A stretch of DNA of 64,000 bases from Enterococcus caccae ATCC BAA-1240 (GCF_000407145.1 NZ_KE136474.1:186001-250000); one strand, 5' to 3'; shown: positions 1-9,657, counted from the stretch's first letter. Translations and numbers: made by a program. The notes: generated from the sequence alone by a model not told the origin.

Positions 1-703
1 CTTGTTCAGCAATACGTGCTTGTTCTGCAATTGCTGCTTCTTTTTCTTTTACTAAGCCAGCTTTTTGATCTTCAGCAGTTGCTCTTTCAGCAGCTAATGT
101 TGTTTGTAATACAGTTAAATCAGCTTCTGCTTTAACTAGTTCACCTTTTTGAGCTTCCAGTTCTACTTGATTATCTTGTAATTCTTGTAATTTTGCTTCA
201 TTTTCAGTTTTCTTTGTTTCTACTGCTTTTTTGTCTTCTTGTTGTTGTTTCACTAAGTCATTATTTGCATTAACAATCGTAGACATCGCCGTTACACGAG
301 TAATAGCATCAGATACTGATTTTGCATTTAATAATGCATCCATATAGCTTGAGCTGCCACCGTTCACTTGTACGTCACGTGCTTGATTTTGAATAGCCAC
401 TTCACGTTTTTCAATACGTTTTGTTAATTGTGTAATTTCTTTTTCTAAGTTAGTAGAAGTTTTTCTTAATTTGCCTTGTTCAGCTAATAAAGTTTCTGCT
501 TTTTCATTAATAGAAGCCACTTGTTCTTGTACAGCAGCTACTTGACTTTGAGCGTCAGCTTCCTTAGATTTCAATCCTGAAATTGCTTGGTCTTTTTGTT
601 GAATTTTTGAATCCACTTCATCTGCCGATGCGATTGATGGTAATGCTACAGATGTAAGAACTAATGAGCAAGTCATTAATAATGGCAATATACTTTTCTT
701 CAC
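1..703 (-). CDS. SagA/PcsB-like secreted coiled-coil protein, partial (3' end outside window)
   Basis: This is the N-terminal part of a secreted cell-wall protein; the C-terminal domain lies beyond the window. The first ~27 residues form a signal peptide ending near SIASADE, followed by a long Glu/Lys/Gln-rich coiled coil. The start is GTG at 703, preceded by GGAGG; an ATG just after the GGAGG is out of frame. It is a clear paralogue of the complete gene immediately upstream: the starts MKKSIL, the segments RDVQV and SYLD/SYMD, and a ...VNANNDL(V/L)... segment are shared. PcsB/SagA family members are peptidoglycan hydrolases needed for septum separation. Which catalytic domain this copy has cannot be seen. 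Confidence 0.85.
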   Translation of the reverse strand, partial: MKKSILPLLMTCSLVLTSVALPSIASADEVDSKIQQKDQAISGLKSKEADAQSQVAAVQEQVASINEKAETLLAEQGKLRKTSTNLEKEITQLTKRIEKREVAIQNQARDVQVNGGSSSYMDALLNAKSVSDAITRVTAMSTIVNANNDLVKQQQEDKKAVETKKTENEAKLQELQDNQVELEAQKGELVKAEADLTVLQTTLAAERATAEDQKAGLVKEKEAAIAEQARIAEQ

Positions 704-784
704 TATTCATTCCTCCGACTTTTTACTTATCATATAATGGTTCATCTTTTGAGTAATTTTCATTCTATTATTGACAACGAAATC

Positions 785-828
785 ATTGTATCATAACCAC
801 ATGTCATACACATAAAAATAATGTTACA
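785..828 (-). promoter_or_regulatory. promoter with WalR-like box upstream of partial sagA-like gene
   Basis: Read on the minus strand there is a TACAAT -10 (785-790) with a poor -35. Upstream of it is TGTAAC-N5-TTTTAT (812-828), similar to the WalR/VicR consensus TGTWAH-N5-TGTWAH, although the second half deviates. The same arrangement is conserved ahead of the paralogue at 2424-2467. Control of pcsB/sagA-type hydrolases by WalRK is established in streptococci; its action here is inferred. Confidence 0.5.
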
Positions 829-951
829 GGAGTATTTCATTTTTGAAAGTTAACTATGATAGCTCATCATCAAATTAGGTTGCAATTAAATAAAAACACT
901 AAAATAAAACATTGGTTCTTTTACCATACTTCATTCAACGCCATATTACAA

Positions 952-996
952 ATAATCTCCACCAACAAAATCAACAGATTTTGCTAGTGGAGATTT
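952..996 (-). terminator. terminator-like hairpin after sagA-like gene
   Basis: AATCTCCAC plus CAAAATC pair with GATTTTG plus GTGGAGATT around a 4-nt loop. The hairpin lies 18 bp past the stop of the 1014-2339 gene. The U-tract is weak. Confidence 0.5.
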
Positions 997-1013
997 ACTC
1001 TTTTATCTAATAA

Positions 1014-2339
1014 TTAGCCTGGAAAACGCCATACAACTGCTCTGAAGTTTGCTGCATATGGGCTTGGTGTCCAACCTGTAGTTGTAGACACATAACCAGA
1101 ACCTGCTGGATTATTTGATTCAACGATTTGAACTGAACTACCGTTAACACCAACGACTAGAACTGTGTGAACGCCATCTAACCATGCATCTGGGCTAAGA
1201 GCATTCTCATATTGAACTACATCTCCGACCTGAACATCAGACCATGATACTTGAACTGCTCCAGATTGCGTATAGCCACTATGTGGACCTCCTGGAGAGA
1301 ATCTAATTCCCGCAGCATTTAACCAGTTTTGAACAGCTACAATACATTCACCACTTTGTCCCCAACCTGTTGGGTTTGTTTGCCCTACAGCATTTAAGGC
1401 GATTTGTGCAGCTCTTTTCTTCGCTTCTGACACGCCACCAGTACCAATGCTACTACCACCACCAGAATTATTACCATTAGGTTTTTCTGGTGTTGGTGCA
1501 GCAGGTGCAGTTGTTGTTGTACCATTTTCTTCTACCATATTCGTTCTCGCAAGACCTGGATTTGCAGCTTGTGCTTCTGCAAGTTTCATAGCCGCTTCTG
1601 CTTCTGCTTTTCTTTGTGCCTCAGCTTGTTTTGCTTGCTTTGCTTGTTCTTCTTCTAGTTTCTTTTGAGCTGCTGCTTTTTGTTCAACATACTCTGTTTT
1701 TTTACTTTCCTCTGTTGAACGTTGTGATTCTAACTCATTTTTCGCAATTTCTTGCTCCAGTTTTAAAGTATCCAATGAAGCTTGTTTAGCAGTTAGTTCT
1801 TTTGTAGAAGTTTCTAAAACAGAAATTTGAGTCTCAACTGTTTTAGTCTTTTTTTCCACGTCTTTTTTATCAGAGTTTTGTTGTTCTAATAAATCATTGT
1901 TCGCTTTGACCAATGTTGAAATTCCTTGTACACGACTGATCGCATCTGAAATTGATTCAGAATTAAGGATAACATCTAAGTAACTTGTACTTGTCCCACT
2001 AACTTGAACATCACGAGCTTGATTACGCATTTGAACTTCTCTTTTTTGAATACGAACATTCAAATCTGAAATCTCACCATACAATGTCGTGATCTCATCT
2101 TTAAGTGTTTTTTTCTTGTCTGTTAGTTCGTCGATTTTTGTCGCTGTACTCAGCATATCAGATTCAATCGCTGCTAATTTACTTGCAGCCTCTGATTCTT
2201 TTGTTTTTAATCCGTTAATGATTTCATCTTGCTGCTCTATCTTTTTATCATAGTCATCTGCAACTGCCGCAATAGGCAATACAGCTGAGGTAAGCGCGAT
2301 CGAACAAACCATCAGCGCTGATAATATACTTTTTTTCAC
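1014..2339 (-). CDS. SagA/PcsB-like secreted peptidoglycan hydrolase with CHAP-type domain
   Basis: This 441-residue secreted protein is probably a cell-separation peptidoglycan hydrolase. It has a signal peptide (1-27), a long coiled coil (~30-250), a Pro/Gly/Ser/Asn-rich linker (~265-305) and a C-terminal CHAP-like cysteine peptidase domain. Its probable catalytic Cys332 lies in SGECIVAVQNW and His391 in DGVHTVLVV. The start is GTG at 2339 behind GGAGG. It lies downstream of mreCD, the usual place for pcsB-type genes, and directly upstream of a paralogue. Its promoter carries a WalR-like box. E. faecium SagA has an NlpC/P60 domain instead, so this is closer to the SalA/SalB type of E. faecalis. 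The exact bond cleaved is unknown. Confidence 0.85.
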   Translation of the reverse strand: MKKSILSALMVCSIALTSAVLPIAAVADDYDKKIEQQDEIINGLKTKESEAASKLAAIESDMLSTATKIDELTDKKKTLKDEITTLYGEISDLNVRIQKREVQMRNQARDVQVSGTSTSYLDVILNSESISDAISRVQGISTLVKANNDLLEQQNSDKKDVEKKTKTVETQISVLETSTKELTAKQASLDTLKLEQEIAKNELESQRSTEESKKTEYVEQKAAAQKKLEEEQAKQAKQAEAQRKAEAEAAMKLAEAQAANPGLARTNMVEENGTTTTAPAAPTPEKPNGNNSGGGSSIGTGGVSEAKKRAAQIALNAVGQTNPTGWGQSGECIVAVQNWLNAAGIRFSPGGPHSGYTQSGAVQVSWSDVQVGDVVQYENALSPDAWLDGVHTVLVVGVNGSSVQIVESNNPAGSGYVSTTTGWTPSPYAANFRAVVWRFPG

Positions 2340-2423
2340 TCTTTATTCCTCCGGCATTTACTTTTATGTATTTTATAATTTCTGTGTATTGTTTTGGTCT
2401 TAGTTTAATTTAACAACGGGCTA

Positions 2424-2467
2424 ATTGTACCATAGCAGTATGACATACAGATAAAAAGGATATTACA
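2424..2467 (-). promoter_or_regulatory. promoter with WalR-like box upstream of sagA-like gene
   Basis: On the minus strand there is a TACAAT -10 (2424-2429), a weak -35, and TGTAAT-N5-TTTTAT (2451-2467) immediately upstream. The spacing and sequence closely match the 785-828 promoter of the paralogue. This supports a shared activator, possibly WalR. Confidence 0.5.
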
Positions 2468-2571
2468 AAAATATTTCACACAGCGAAATAAAATAACAAC
2501 CGTAATAGGCTGTAGCGCGGTCAACTTATGATTCTAAGCAACACTGCTTGTAATAAAACTGACGTTTTAAA

Positions 2572-2609
2572 AAAGAAAAAAGACTATTCATTAGCGAATA
2601 GTCTTTTTA
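2572..2609 (-). terminator. mreD terminator overlapping its stop codon
   Basis: AAAGACTATTC and GAATAGTCTTT form an 11-bp stem with a 6-nt loop, followed on the minus strand by a T-rich tract. The TAG stop codon of mreD lies in the hairpin. Confidence 0.8.
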
Positions 2610-3093
2610 ACGGATAAGAAAAAATAACAAATATCAACATGTTAAATAGTAATGTTGGCCCTAAAACTTTCGTGATAAATAATATTGGCGCTACGTTTGA
2701 TAGATGAAAAACCACTTGAAGTCCTACCGCAATCAACTCATAAGTTGTCACAAAAATGATCATTCCAAAAAAACCAGTCAACAAATTCGTATGGACTACT
2801 CGTTGAAAACGATACATCATCATAACCGTTGCTGCTAAGGCAACCGTGTAAATTCCTATGATTCCAATATAGTAACTGTCACAAATCATACCTAAGACCA
2901 CCGTTGTGATCAACAGGTACCGCTTAGACAAATTAGGAACTGCCATCAAAAAAGCCAGTAACATAAGATGAGCATTCGCAAAATAGACATTATCTGTTAA
3001 ATTTATCGCCGCCTGAGTCAATTGACCATCAATCAACATCAGCAGAAAGAAAACGACTGGTGCGTAGTATTTAACATTTTCTTTACGTATCAT
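2584..3093 (-). CDS. mreD: rod shape-determining protein MreD
   Basis: MreD is the integral membrane subunit of the elongasome, acting with MreC in peripheral wall synthesis. The 169-residue product is strongly hydrophobic with about five membrane segments and no large soluble domain, as is usual for MreD (~160-175 residues). The gene follows mreC by only 7 bp and is clearly co-transcribed. The motif-poor sequence alone would be weak evidence; the position behind mreC makes the call firm. A terminator overlaps its stop codon. Confidence 0.92.
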   Translation of the reverse strand: MIRKENVKYYAPVVFFLLMLIDGQLTQAAINLTDNVYFANAHLMLLAFLMAVPNLSKRYLLITTVVLGMICDSYYIGIIGIYTVALAATVMMMYRFQRVVHTNLLTGFFGMIIFVTTYELIAVGLQVVFHLSNVAPILFITKVLGPTLLFNMLIFVIFSYPLKRLFANE

Positions 3094-3100
3094 TGCTTCA

Positions 3101-3961
3101 TCATTCCCCCGCTCCAGCTAGTCGCTTGATGATTGTTACAACGGGTATTCCATACATATCAGCATAGGGTTTAACATAAACTTCTCTGTCTAAACCATAA
3201 CTATCTGGTTTAACTTTTTGAACTACTCCAACTGGTAAGTTCGCTGGAGAATTTTGTCCTAGTCCAGAAGTTTGAACGATATCCCCTTCTTTGATATCCA
3301 TATCCCCCACCAATTGGCTGATAATCAACGTATTTTCTTTATCGTCATAATTTTTCAAAAGGCCGTATGAATCACCTTTTTCAGAATTGATTTGAACTGG
3401 AAAATGATTGGAATTTTGATTTTTAGATGTTAATAGCTCTACTTTAGAGGAAGTCGCATTGACTTCGACTACGCGACCAATCAACCCTTTTTGCGCCATT
3501 ACTGCCATATTTGGTTCTATCCCATCGTTTGACCCGCGATCGACAATCAACAAATCTTGCCACATATCAGGCGAACGTGAAACAACTGTTGCTGTCACTT
3601 TCTCATAATTCCCCAAAGTCTCGTTCAGCTCTAGTTCTTTTTTCAATGTTTCGTTTTCTTTTTTTAAATTATCATTTTGAATCGATAATTCACCGTAGCC
3701 ATCGATTCGCTCTTTTAATCGTTGATTTTCATCGTAAGTGTTGAAAAGTGTACTGATCGATGATACACCACTACTGATCATCTTAGCTGGAAATGAAATA
3801 ACTTTGTCAACAAAACCTACACTATCGTTGACTGCAGATTGACCAAGATTAGATTTTCCATTATTTGCTCTATGAGCTGCGGTCAAACTTATGATCGTAA
3901 CCACGATAATCACTAGAATCAGCGTGATAATTATATTTTTATTTGGATTAAATTTTTTCAC
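3101..3961 (-). CDS. mreC: rod shape-determining protein MreC
   Basis: MreC is a bitopic protein that scaffolds the elongation machinery outside the membrane. The likely start is GTG at 3961, giving VKKFNPNKN (286 aa) behind GGGGTG; an upstream in-frame extension to 4021 lacks a good ribosome site. A membrane segment (~8-30) is followed by a coiled coil (~75-115) and the beta-rich MreC domain with the family-typical VIxRSPDMWQ and GLIGRVVEV stretches. mreD follows by 7 bp. The ovococcal lifestyle suggests a role in peripheral growth. Confidence 0.93.
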   Translation of the reverse strand: MKKFNPNKNIIITLILVIIVVTIISLTAAHRANNGKSNLGQSAVNDSVGFVDKVISFPAKMISSGVSSISTLFNTYDENQRLKERIDGYGELSIQNDNLKKENETLKKELELNETLGNYEKVTATVVSRSPDMWQDLLIVDRGSNDGIEPNMAVMAQKGLIGRVVEVNATSSKVELLTSKNQNSNHFPVQINSEKGDSYGLLKNYDDKENTLIISQLVGDMDIKEGDIVQTSGLGQNSPANLPVGVVQKVKPDSYGLDREVYVKPYADMYGIPVVTIIKRLAGAGE

Positions 3962-4076
3962 ATCGACACCCCGAATAATCTTTAGACTGATAGCAATAAT
4001 TTTACCACTAATTCTAAGCAAACAAAAGAGCTGTGATGCGTCTTTACATTTTTTTATTAAATAGTAGCCTTTTCAC

Positions 4077-4113
4077 AAAAAAACAGAGTAGGCTGAACAC
4101 CATACTCTGCTTT
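4077..4113 (-). terminator. pnp terminator
   Basis: On the minus strand GCAGAGTA ... TACTCTGT forms the stem, followed by TTTTTTT. It lies 34 bp past the pnp stop. Confidence 0.75.
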
Positions 4114-4147
4114 AATTAAATGTAAATTCAAAGCAAAATCCTCTTGC

Positions 4148-6262
4148 TTATTTTTCTTTATTTTCTTCAGTCAATAAAGCTTTACGTGAAACGTTCACAC
4201 GACCTTGTTTATCGATTTCAGTAACTTTCACAAGCACTTCATCTCCAAGTTTCACGATATCTTCAACGTTGTTTACACGTTCATTCGCCAATTGAGAGAT
4301 ATGAACTAATCCGTCTTTTCCTTTGATCAGGTTAACGAAGGCGCCAAATTTTTCAATGCGAACAACTTTACCAAGGTAAACTTGTCCTACTTCAACTTCT
4401 TTTGTTAGCTCTTCAATGATCTTGATTGCTTTTTTGATCATATCTGCATCAGCAGAGGCAATACTTACATTACCTTCTTGATCGATATCGATCTTCACGC
4501 CAGTTTCATCAATGATTCCGTTAATTGTTTCTCCACCTTTACCAATAACATCTTTGATTTTAGCTGGAGCGATTTGAATCATTTCGATTTTCGGTGCATA
4601 TTTGCTTAACTCTGTACGGGGTTCAGCAATTGTTGACGTTAATTCTGCAAGAATTTCCATACGGGCTTTTTTCGCTTGAGTCAATGCTTCTGTTAAGATT
4701 TGTTCAGTAATTCCTTGGATTTTGATATCCATTTGTAAAGCTGTGATTCCGTCTTTTGTTCCAGCAACTTTAAAGTCCATATCGCCTAAATGATCTTCTA
4801 GTCCTTGAATATCTGTTAAGATCGTATAGTTTTCACCATCACTGACAAGTCCCATAGCAATTCCGGCAACTGGTGCTTTAATTGGTACACCTGCATCCAT
4901 CAATGCTAAGATGCCTGCACAGATACTTGCTTGTGAAGAAGAACCGTTAGATTCTAAAACTTCAGAAACCACACGAATCATGTAAGGGAAATCTGCTTCA
5001 CTCGGAATAACTTGTGCCATCGCACGCTCACCTAAAGCGCCGTGTCCGATTTCACGACGACCTGGAGATCCTGCACGACCTGTTGAACCAACAGAGAATT
5101 GCGGGAAGTTATAATGATGAATAAAACGTTTGCTGTCTTCTACGCCTAAACCATCAATGATTTGATGTTCACCAAGTGGTGCTAATGTTACAACAGACAA
5201 AGCTTGTGTTTGCCCACGGGTAAATAATCCAGAACCATGAACACGTGGCAAAATGCCAGTCTCTGAAGCCAACGGACGGATTTCATCTAGTTTACGACCA
5301 TCAGGACGGATTTTATCGATCGTGATCAATTCACGAACAACATCTTTTTCTAAGTCTTCAGCAATTTGTTTTACTTCTTTTGCTACTTGATCTGCATCTT
5401 CGTGGCCAGCAAATTTTTCAGCATACGCTTCTTTTAGCTGGTCTTTGATTGCATCAATGTTCACTTCACGAGCTAGTTTTTCTTCGGTCATTACCGCTTC
5501 TTTCATTGAAGCGTAGTAAGCATCAAAGATTTCTTTTTTCAAGTCAGCGTCAACTTGTAATAATTTGATTTCCATTTTTTCTTTGCCGACTGCGGCAACG
5601 ATTTCTTCTTGGAAAGCAACTAATTCTTTGATAGCGTCAAAACCGAATAATAAAGCGCCAAGCATATCTTCCTCAGATACTTCTTTTGCACCACTTTCAA
5701 CCATGTTGATTGCTTTTTTCGTTCCAGCAACGGTTAATTCGATATCTGTTTTTTCAGATTGTTCAACGGTTGGGTTCAATACATACTCCCCATCAACACG
5801 ACCTACATCCACACCTGCGATTGGTCCGTCAAATGGAATATCAGAAATTGCCAAAGCTAAAGACGATCCGAACATTGCAGCCATTTCTGGTGTGCAATCT
5901 TGTTCCACACTCATCACTGTATTTGTGATTTGAACTTCATTACGGAAACCTTCCGCAAACATTGGACGAATTGGACGATCAATCAAACGAGCTGTTAATG
6001 TTGCACGTTCACTTGGGCGGCCTTCACGTTTGATAAATCCACCTGGAATCTTTCCTACAGCGTACATTTTTTCTTCATAATTGACTGTTAACGGAAAGAA
6101 ATCAAAGTCGCGCGCATCTTTTGAAGCTACTGCTGCACTTAATACTACAGTATCTCCATAACGAACTAATACAGCTCCGTTTGCTTGTTTGGCCAATTGA
6201 CCAACTTCAACTTGTAGAGGACGTCCGCCCCAAGTTGTTTTGAACACTTGTTTTTCTGTCAT
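4148..6262 (-). CDS. pnp: polyribonucleotide nucleotidyltransferase (PNPase)
   Basis: PNPase is a cytoplasmic phosphorolytic 3'-5' exoribonuclease of the mRNA degradosome. At 704 residues it has the full family architecture: two RNase PH domains, a KH domain ([16 protein letters not shown]), and a C-terminal S1 domain ([15 protein letters not shown] through [12 protein letters not shown]). The start ATG at 6262 follows GGAGAAG. It sits downstream of rpsO on the same strand, the conserved bacterial rpsO-pnp order, but a good terminator-like hairpin separates the two (6430-6463). Confidence 0.98.
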   Translation of the reverse strand: MTEKQVFKTTWGGRPLQVEVGQLAKQANGAVLVRYGDTVVLSAAVASKDARDFDFFPLTVNYEEKMYAVGKIPGGFIKREGRPSERATLTARLIDRPIRPMFAEGFRNEVQITNTVMSVEQDCTPEMAAMFGSSLALAISDIPFDGPIAGVDVGRVDGEYVLNPTVEQSEKTDIELTVAGTKKAINMVESGAKEVSEEDMLGALLFGFDAIKELVAFQEEIVAAVGKEKMEIKLLQVDADLKKEIFDAYYASMKEAVMTEEKLAREVNIDAIKDQLKEAYAEKFAGHEDADQVAKEVKQIAEDLEKDVVRELITIDKIRPDGRKLDEIRPLASETGILPRVHGSGLFTRGQTQALSVVTLAPLGEHQIIDGLGVEDSKRFIHHYNFPQFSVGSTGRAGSPGRREIGHGALGERAMAQVIPSEADFPYMIRVVSEVLESNGSSSQASICAGILALMDAGVPIKAPVAGIAMGLVSDGENYTILTDIQGLEDHLGDMDFKVAGTKDGITALQMDIKIQGITEQILTEALTQAKKARMEILAELTSTIAEPRTELSKYAPKIEMIQIAPAKIKDVIGKGGETINGIIDETGVKIDIDQEGNVSIASADADMIKKAIKIIEELTKEVEVGQVYLGKVVRIEKFGAFVNLIKGKDGLVHISQLANERVNNVEDIVKLGDEVLVKVTEIDKQGRVNVSRKALLTEENKEK

Positions 6263-6429
6263 ATATCTCTTCTCCTTCGATTCTTCGGAAAAGTTAGATT
6301 GCTACTAAACAAATGAAAAGATTCAAAAAAATTGAGTCCTTTTATTTGGTTAGTAGATTCATTCAAACTTTCCAAAGATGATGTTTTTTTGGTATTTTAA
6401 GGATACTCAACCTTTGCTTTTAAATAAGC

Positions 6430-6463
6430 TAAAAAGCGAGGTTCGTTAAGAATCTCGCTTTTC
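6430..6463 (-). terminator. rpsO terminator / rpsO-pnp intercistronic hairpin
   Basis: AAAGCGAG and CTCGCTTT form the stem on the minus strand, followed by T residues, 11 bp past the rpsO stop. In other bacteria this position also holds processing sites for pnp mRNA. Confidence 0.75.
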
Positions 6464-6473
6464 TAGTGTTTGA

Positions 6474-6743
6474 TTAACGACGTAATCCTAAACGTTCGAT
6501 CAATACGCGGTAACGTTGGATGTCAGTCTTACGTAAGTAAGCTAACAAGTTACGACGGTGACCAATTTTTTTCATTAGTCCACGGTAAGAATGATGATCT
6601 TTTTTGTGAACGCGAGCGTGTTCATTCAAGTGATTGATATCAGCAGTTAATACAGCGATTTGTACTTCTGGTGAACCAGTATCTCCTTCATGACGAGCGT
6701 ATTCGCTAATGATTTCGTTTTTCTTTTCTTTTGACATTGCCAT
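6474..6743 (-). CDS. rpsO: 30S ribosomal protein S15
   Basis: S15 binds 16S rRNA early in assembly of the small subunit platform. Starting at ATG 6743 ([11 protein letters not shown]), behind AGAGGTG, it has 89 residues, the normal length. The family signature [14 protein letters not shown] and the [11 protein letters not shown] and [10 protein letters not shown] motifs are present. A longer in-frame opening to 6809 is not supported by homologue length. The region to 6840 is probably leader, where S15 autoregulation often acts. Confidence 0.98.
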   Translation of the reverse strand: MAMSKEKKNEIISEYARHEGDTGSPEVQIAVLTADINHLNEHARVHKKDHHSYRGLMKKIGHRRNLLAYLRKTDIQRYRVLIERLGLRR

Positions 6744-7019
6744 GTTTTTCACCTCTTCTTTAATAGTCATCTTCTTACTGAGTAACGCGTTGGTGATTCG
6801 CACAACCAAGTAAAAGACGGTATGTTGCCATACGGATATACTTTACAGGAAAGTTGTTAAAAATGCAAGACCAAGGCTAATTCAGATCCGTGTTTTTTGA
6901 ACAATTTCTCCCCATTCTTATTGGTTTTATGATAAACTGTATAGGCATATACCTATATAAATGAAAAGTTTCTAGCTAAAGCTAGCCTAAACTTTTAACA
7001 ATAAAGGAGGAATTATCCC

Positions 7020-7583
7020 ATGATTACCATGAAGGATATTATCCGTGAAGGAAACCCAACTCTTAGAGCAGTAGCTAAAGAAGTCTCCGTACCGCTCTCT
7101 GATGAAGATATCAAATTAGGTAAAGATATGATGGAGTTCTTGAAAAATAGTCAAGATCCTGTCAAAGCAGAAGAACTAAAATTACGTGGCGGCGTGGGCT
7201 TAGCTGCTCCCCAGCTAGATATTTCTAAGAGAATCATCGCAGTTCATGTTCCAAATGGTGATCTAGAAAATCCAGAACCAACATTAAGTGCTGTGATGTA
7301 TAATCCTAAAATTTTAAGTCATTCTGTTCAAGATGCTTGTCTTGGCGAAGGGGAAGGTTGTTTATCTGTTGATCGTGAGGTACCAGGATATGTGGTACGT
7401 CACAACAAGATTACACTTTCTTATGTAGATGCTACAGGTGAAAAACAAAAAATTCGGTTGAAAAATTATGAAGCAATCGTCGTTCAACACGAAATCGATC
7501 ATTTGAATGGTGTTATGTTTTATGATCATATCAATCCAGAAAATCCATATGCGTTGAAAGATGGCGTTTTAGTGATTGAATAA
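7020..7583 (+). CDS. def: peptide deformylase
   Basis: This enzyme removes the formyl group from the N-terminal methionine of nascent proteins using a metal ion. The 187-residue protein has all three signature motifs: [14 protein letters not shown] (metal-binding Cys) and HEIDH (two metal-binding His plus catalytic Glu). The insertion between motifs 1 and 2 is typical of the type 2 enzymes of Gram-positive bacteria. AAAGGAGG precedes the ATG. It is a single gene, divergent from rpsO and closed by a strong terminator. Confidence 0.98.
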   Translation: MITMKDIIREGNPTLRAVAKEVSVPLSDEDIKLGKDMMEFLKNSQDPVKAEELKLRGGVGLAAPQLDISKRIIAVHVPNGDLENPEPTLSAVMYNPKILSHSVQDACLGEGEGCLSVDREVPGYVVRHNKITLSYVDATGEKQKIRLKNYEAIVVQHEIDHLNGVMFYDHINPENPYALKDGVLVIE

Positions 7584-7589
7584 ACATAT

Positions 7590-7628
7590 AAAAAACCTAC
7601 GATTCTACTCTTCATCGTAGGTTTTTTA
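7590..7628. terminator. bidirectional terminator after def
   Basis: AAAAACCTACGAT and ATCGTAGGTTTTTT form a long stem. Its A/T flanks let it serve def on the plus strand and the converging gene ending at 7679. Confidence 0.85.
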
Positions 7629-7678
7629 CTATAGATTTTTTCTAAAATCAGCTTAACAGCCGTTTAATTTCCCTTTAC

Positions 7679-8650
7679 TTATTCAAATTTTATCCTTAAA
7701 ACTGGTTCCAATTCACCATAAATACTTACCCCTTCAGAATCAGTCCCCATGTATGTAATGGTGACAAATTTTTCTTTAAAGAAAGCGGCACTTGTCGTTG
7801 GAAGACTTTTTTGAGTTCCCTGAATTTCTCGATATGCTGCTTCTTTTGAAGTAGCATATGCCACATTTTCATCATAATAATCCATTCCCAGTACCTCTAG
7901 CAAATCAAAAATAAAGGTACTCTCTTCTTGTTTGACCGCATATTTCAACTTAACATTACTCGCTTGAAATATCACTTCTTTTTGGGTTAAATTCAGATCT
8001 AGAGTAAACTCCTTTTCATCTGGTAAAATTGTTATCAATTTGTCAATCGGCACTTCAAAATGCCCCAGTGTTTGCTCATCTAACACAATCATATCTGAAT
8101 AGCTTGATGAAGCCATAGTAGGCAGAGGACCAATGACTTCTACATTTATAAATTTTTCTTTTATATAAGAAAGAGCAACGTTGACATTTTTCGGCACACT
8201 TGATACTAGGAAAACATTACTAATGTTTTTTCGAATAGATTCTGGTGGCAGTATAATTTTCTGTAAATCATCATCCGTCGCGCCCAGTAGTTCAAAATCA
8301 GTAACATTTATAGCATATTCAAAACCTTGCCAATTTTTCACCGCCAAGTAGTGCTCGCTATAACCTCTTCTGTAGATTGGGTTCCCACCACGACTTCCAA
8401 ATGATCTCAATTCCTTTACACGCTCTTTGGTGATTTCTTTTACAGTTATTCCTAATGCATAAGCAACAGACTTCTGTAGATTTTTATCTGGCATCCATTG
8501 ATCTAAAGGTTCATCTTTTTCGTAATTCAATTTAGTGTCCTTTGTGGCTAGTTCTGCTCGAACTAGCCCATCTTGATTAACACCTATCAATGTAAAAAAT
8601 ACAACAACAGCTATCAAAAAATACCCTTTTATCCTTCTACTTTTTTTCAA
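7679..8650 (-). CDS. secreted protein with internalin/LRR-cap-like N-terminus, function unknown
   Basis: This 323-residue protein has an N-terminal signal peptide or anchor (1-33) and no LPXTG motif. Residues ~50-85 (QWMPDKNLQKSVAYALG, then VKEITKERVKELRSF) look like the cap that begins internalin-type leucine-rich-repeat domains. A short NWQGFEYAINVTDFELLG follows, resembling one LRR turn, but no extended repeat array is present. The rest is not recognised. It may be a degenerate or miniature LRR surface protein or a separate family using the same cap. It is monocistronic between two terminators. Confidence 0.6.
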   Translation of the reverse strand: MKKSRRIKGYFLIAVVVFFTLIGVNQDGLVRAELATKDTKLNYEKDEPLDQWMPDKNLQKSVAYALGITVKEITKERVKELRSFGSRGGNPIYRRGYSEHYLAVKNWQGFEYAINVTDFELLGATDDDLQKIILPPESIRKNISNVFLVSSVPKNVNVALSYIKEKFINVEVIGPLPTMASSSYSDMIVLDEQTLGHFEVPIDKLITILPDEKEFTLDLNLTQKEVIFQASNVKLKYAVKQEESTFIFDLLEVLGMDYYDENVAYATSKEAAYREIQGTQKSLPTTSAAFFKEKFVTITYMGTDSEGVSIYGELEPVLRIKFE

Positions 8651-8705
8651 ATTATTCCCTCCTTAACATCACTTACAATTGTAATAAAAAAAATACCAAA
8701 AGTAA

Positions 8706-8749
8706 ATAAAAAAAGACGGGAGTAAAACTCATTGAGTTCTATCCCCGTC
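8706..8749 (-). terminator. terminator after HAD phosphatase gene
   Basis: On the minus strand GACGGG and AACTC pair with GAGTT and CCCGTC, followed by TTTTTTTATTT. It lies ~110 bp past the stop at 8859. Confidence 0.8.
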
Positions 8750-8858
8750 ACATGGAATTTGGATAAACAATCAGACAGAAGTAGCGGCTTCGGAAATAAA
8801 CACTACCACTACAGCTTCTCTTTCTATTTTCAACTGTAAAAATTAGAGAATCTTATCT

Positions 8859-9635
8859 TTAAATCGCCTTTAATTCTTTCAGCGCTTTCCAAATACCATC
8901 ATTATCATTTGTATCAGTTACGATTGTTGCTTCTTTTTGAATATGAGGTAATGCATTGCCCATCGCTACACCGATACCTGCTTCTCGCAACATTTCACGA
9001 TCATTTTCACCATCGCCGAATGTGACGATATCCTCTCGAGCAATCCCCACTCGGTCTGCTAAATTCAGTAATGTGGCTGCTTTGGAGCCATTTTTAGGGA
9101 CAATATCCACACTTTCTGAATGCCAACGGATAAAGCGGAATTTAGAAAATTCACGATCAAACATACCATCTGCCGAATCATCGTAAAAAGCCAACGCTTG
9201 ATAAACATCGTTTTCTTTTTGGAAATTAAGGTCATATTCAGGCGCTTCAAAATCAATCGACCCCATAGCTTCAACCATTTGCGCACGGCGATGATGGTTA
9301 TTTTTCTTCACATCGTCTAGTCCAACATACGCCAAGCCAATTTCTCTTTTTTCCACTTCTGAAGCAAAGCGATTCAACTCATCTTCATCCAATAAGTTTT
9401 GATAATATTGCTCATGATCTAAAAACGCCGCCGCACCATTACATAGAACGTAATTAGAAAAATTTAAATCTAAAATAATATCTTGCGCCATAAATCGGCT
9501 CCGTCCCGTAGCAATAGTGACCAAATGACCTTGTTTTCTTAACATTTTCAGTGCTTCTCTTGTACTTTCTAACGGTTGTTTGTCGGTTCCAAGTAATGTT
9601 CCATCAATATCAAATGCAAAAAGTTTTCTTCTCAT
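8859..9635 (-). CDS. Cof-type HAD-IIB family phosphatase
   Basis: A 258-residue cytoplasmic sugar-phosphate or nucleotide phosphatase of the haloacid dehalogenase superfamily. Motif I is FDIDGTLL with nucleophile Asp9 and acid/base Asp11, motif II is TIATGRS, and motifs III/IV lie in GDGENDREMLREAGIGVAMGNA. The C2 cap between them is of the Cof/YbiV type. Substrates of such proteins cannot be predicted from sequence. It follows the AlkD-like gene by 22 bp and is probably co-transcribed with it. Confidence 0.92.
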   Translation of the reverse strand: MRRKLFAFDIDGTLLGTDKQPLESTREALKMLRKQGHLVTIATGRSRFMAQDIILDLNFSNYVLCNGAAAFLDHEQYYQNLLDEDELNRFASEVEKREIGLAYVGLDDVKKNNHHRRAQMVEAMGSIDFEAPEYDLNFQKENDVYQALAFYDDSADGMFDREFSKFRFIRWHSESVDIVPKNGSKAATLLNLADRVGIAREDIVTFGDGENDREMLREAGIGVAMGNALPHIQKEATIVTDTNDNDGIWKALKELKAI

Positions 9636-9657
9636 GGCGTAATAACTCGCTCGCTTT

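Larger units (their letters stand above)
704..1013. other. intergenic region between two sagA-like paralogues
   Basis: This 310 bp gap holds the promoter and a WalR-like site for the downstream paralogue and a terminator-like hairpin behind the upstream one. No further reading frame or RNA gene is apparent. The part nearest the downstream gene (about 704-784) is presumably its untranslated leader. Confidence 0.5.

Noticed and set aside
6744-6809. N-terminal 22-residue extension of ribosomal protein S15
   Set aside because: S15 is 89 residues across bacteria, and AGAGGTG lies just ahead of the internal ATG at 6743. The upstream codons are most likely leader.
6928-6960. def promoter
   Set aside because: TATGAT and TATATAA sequences are present, but no -35 with acceptable spacing could be chosen, so no promoter is listed.
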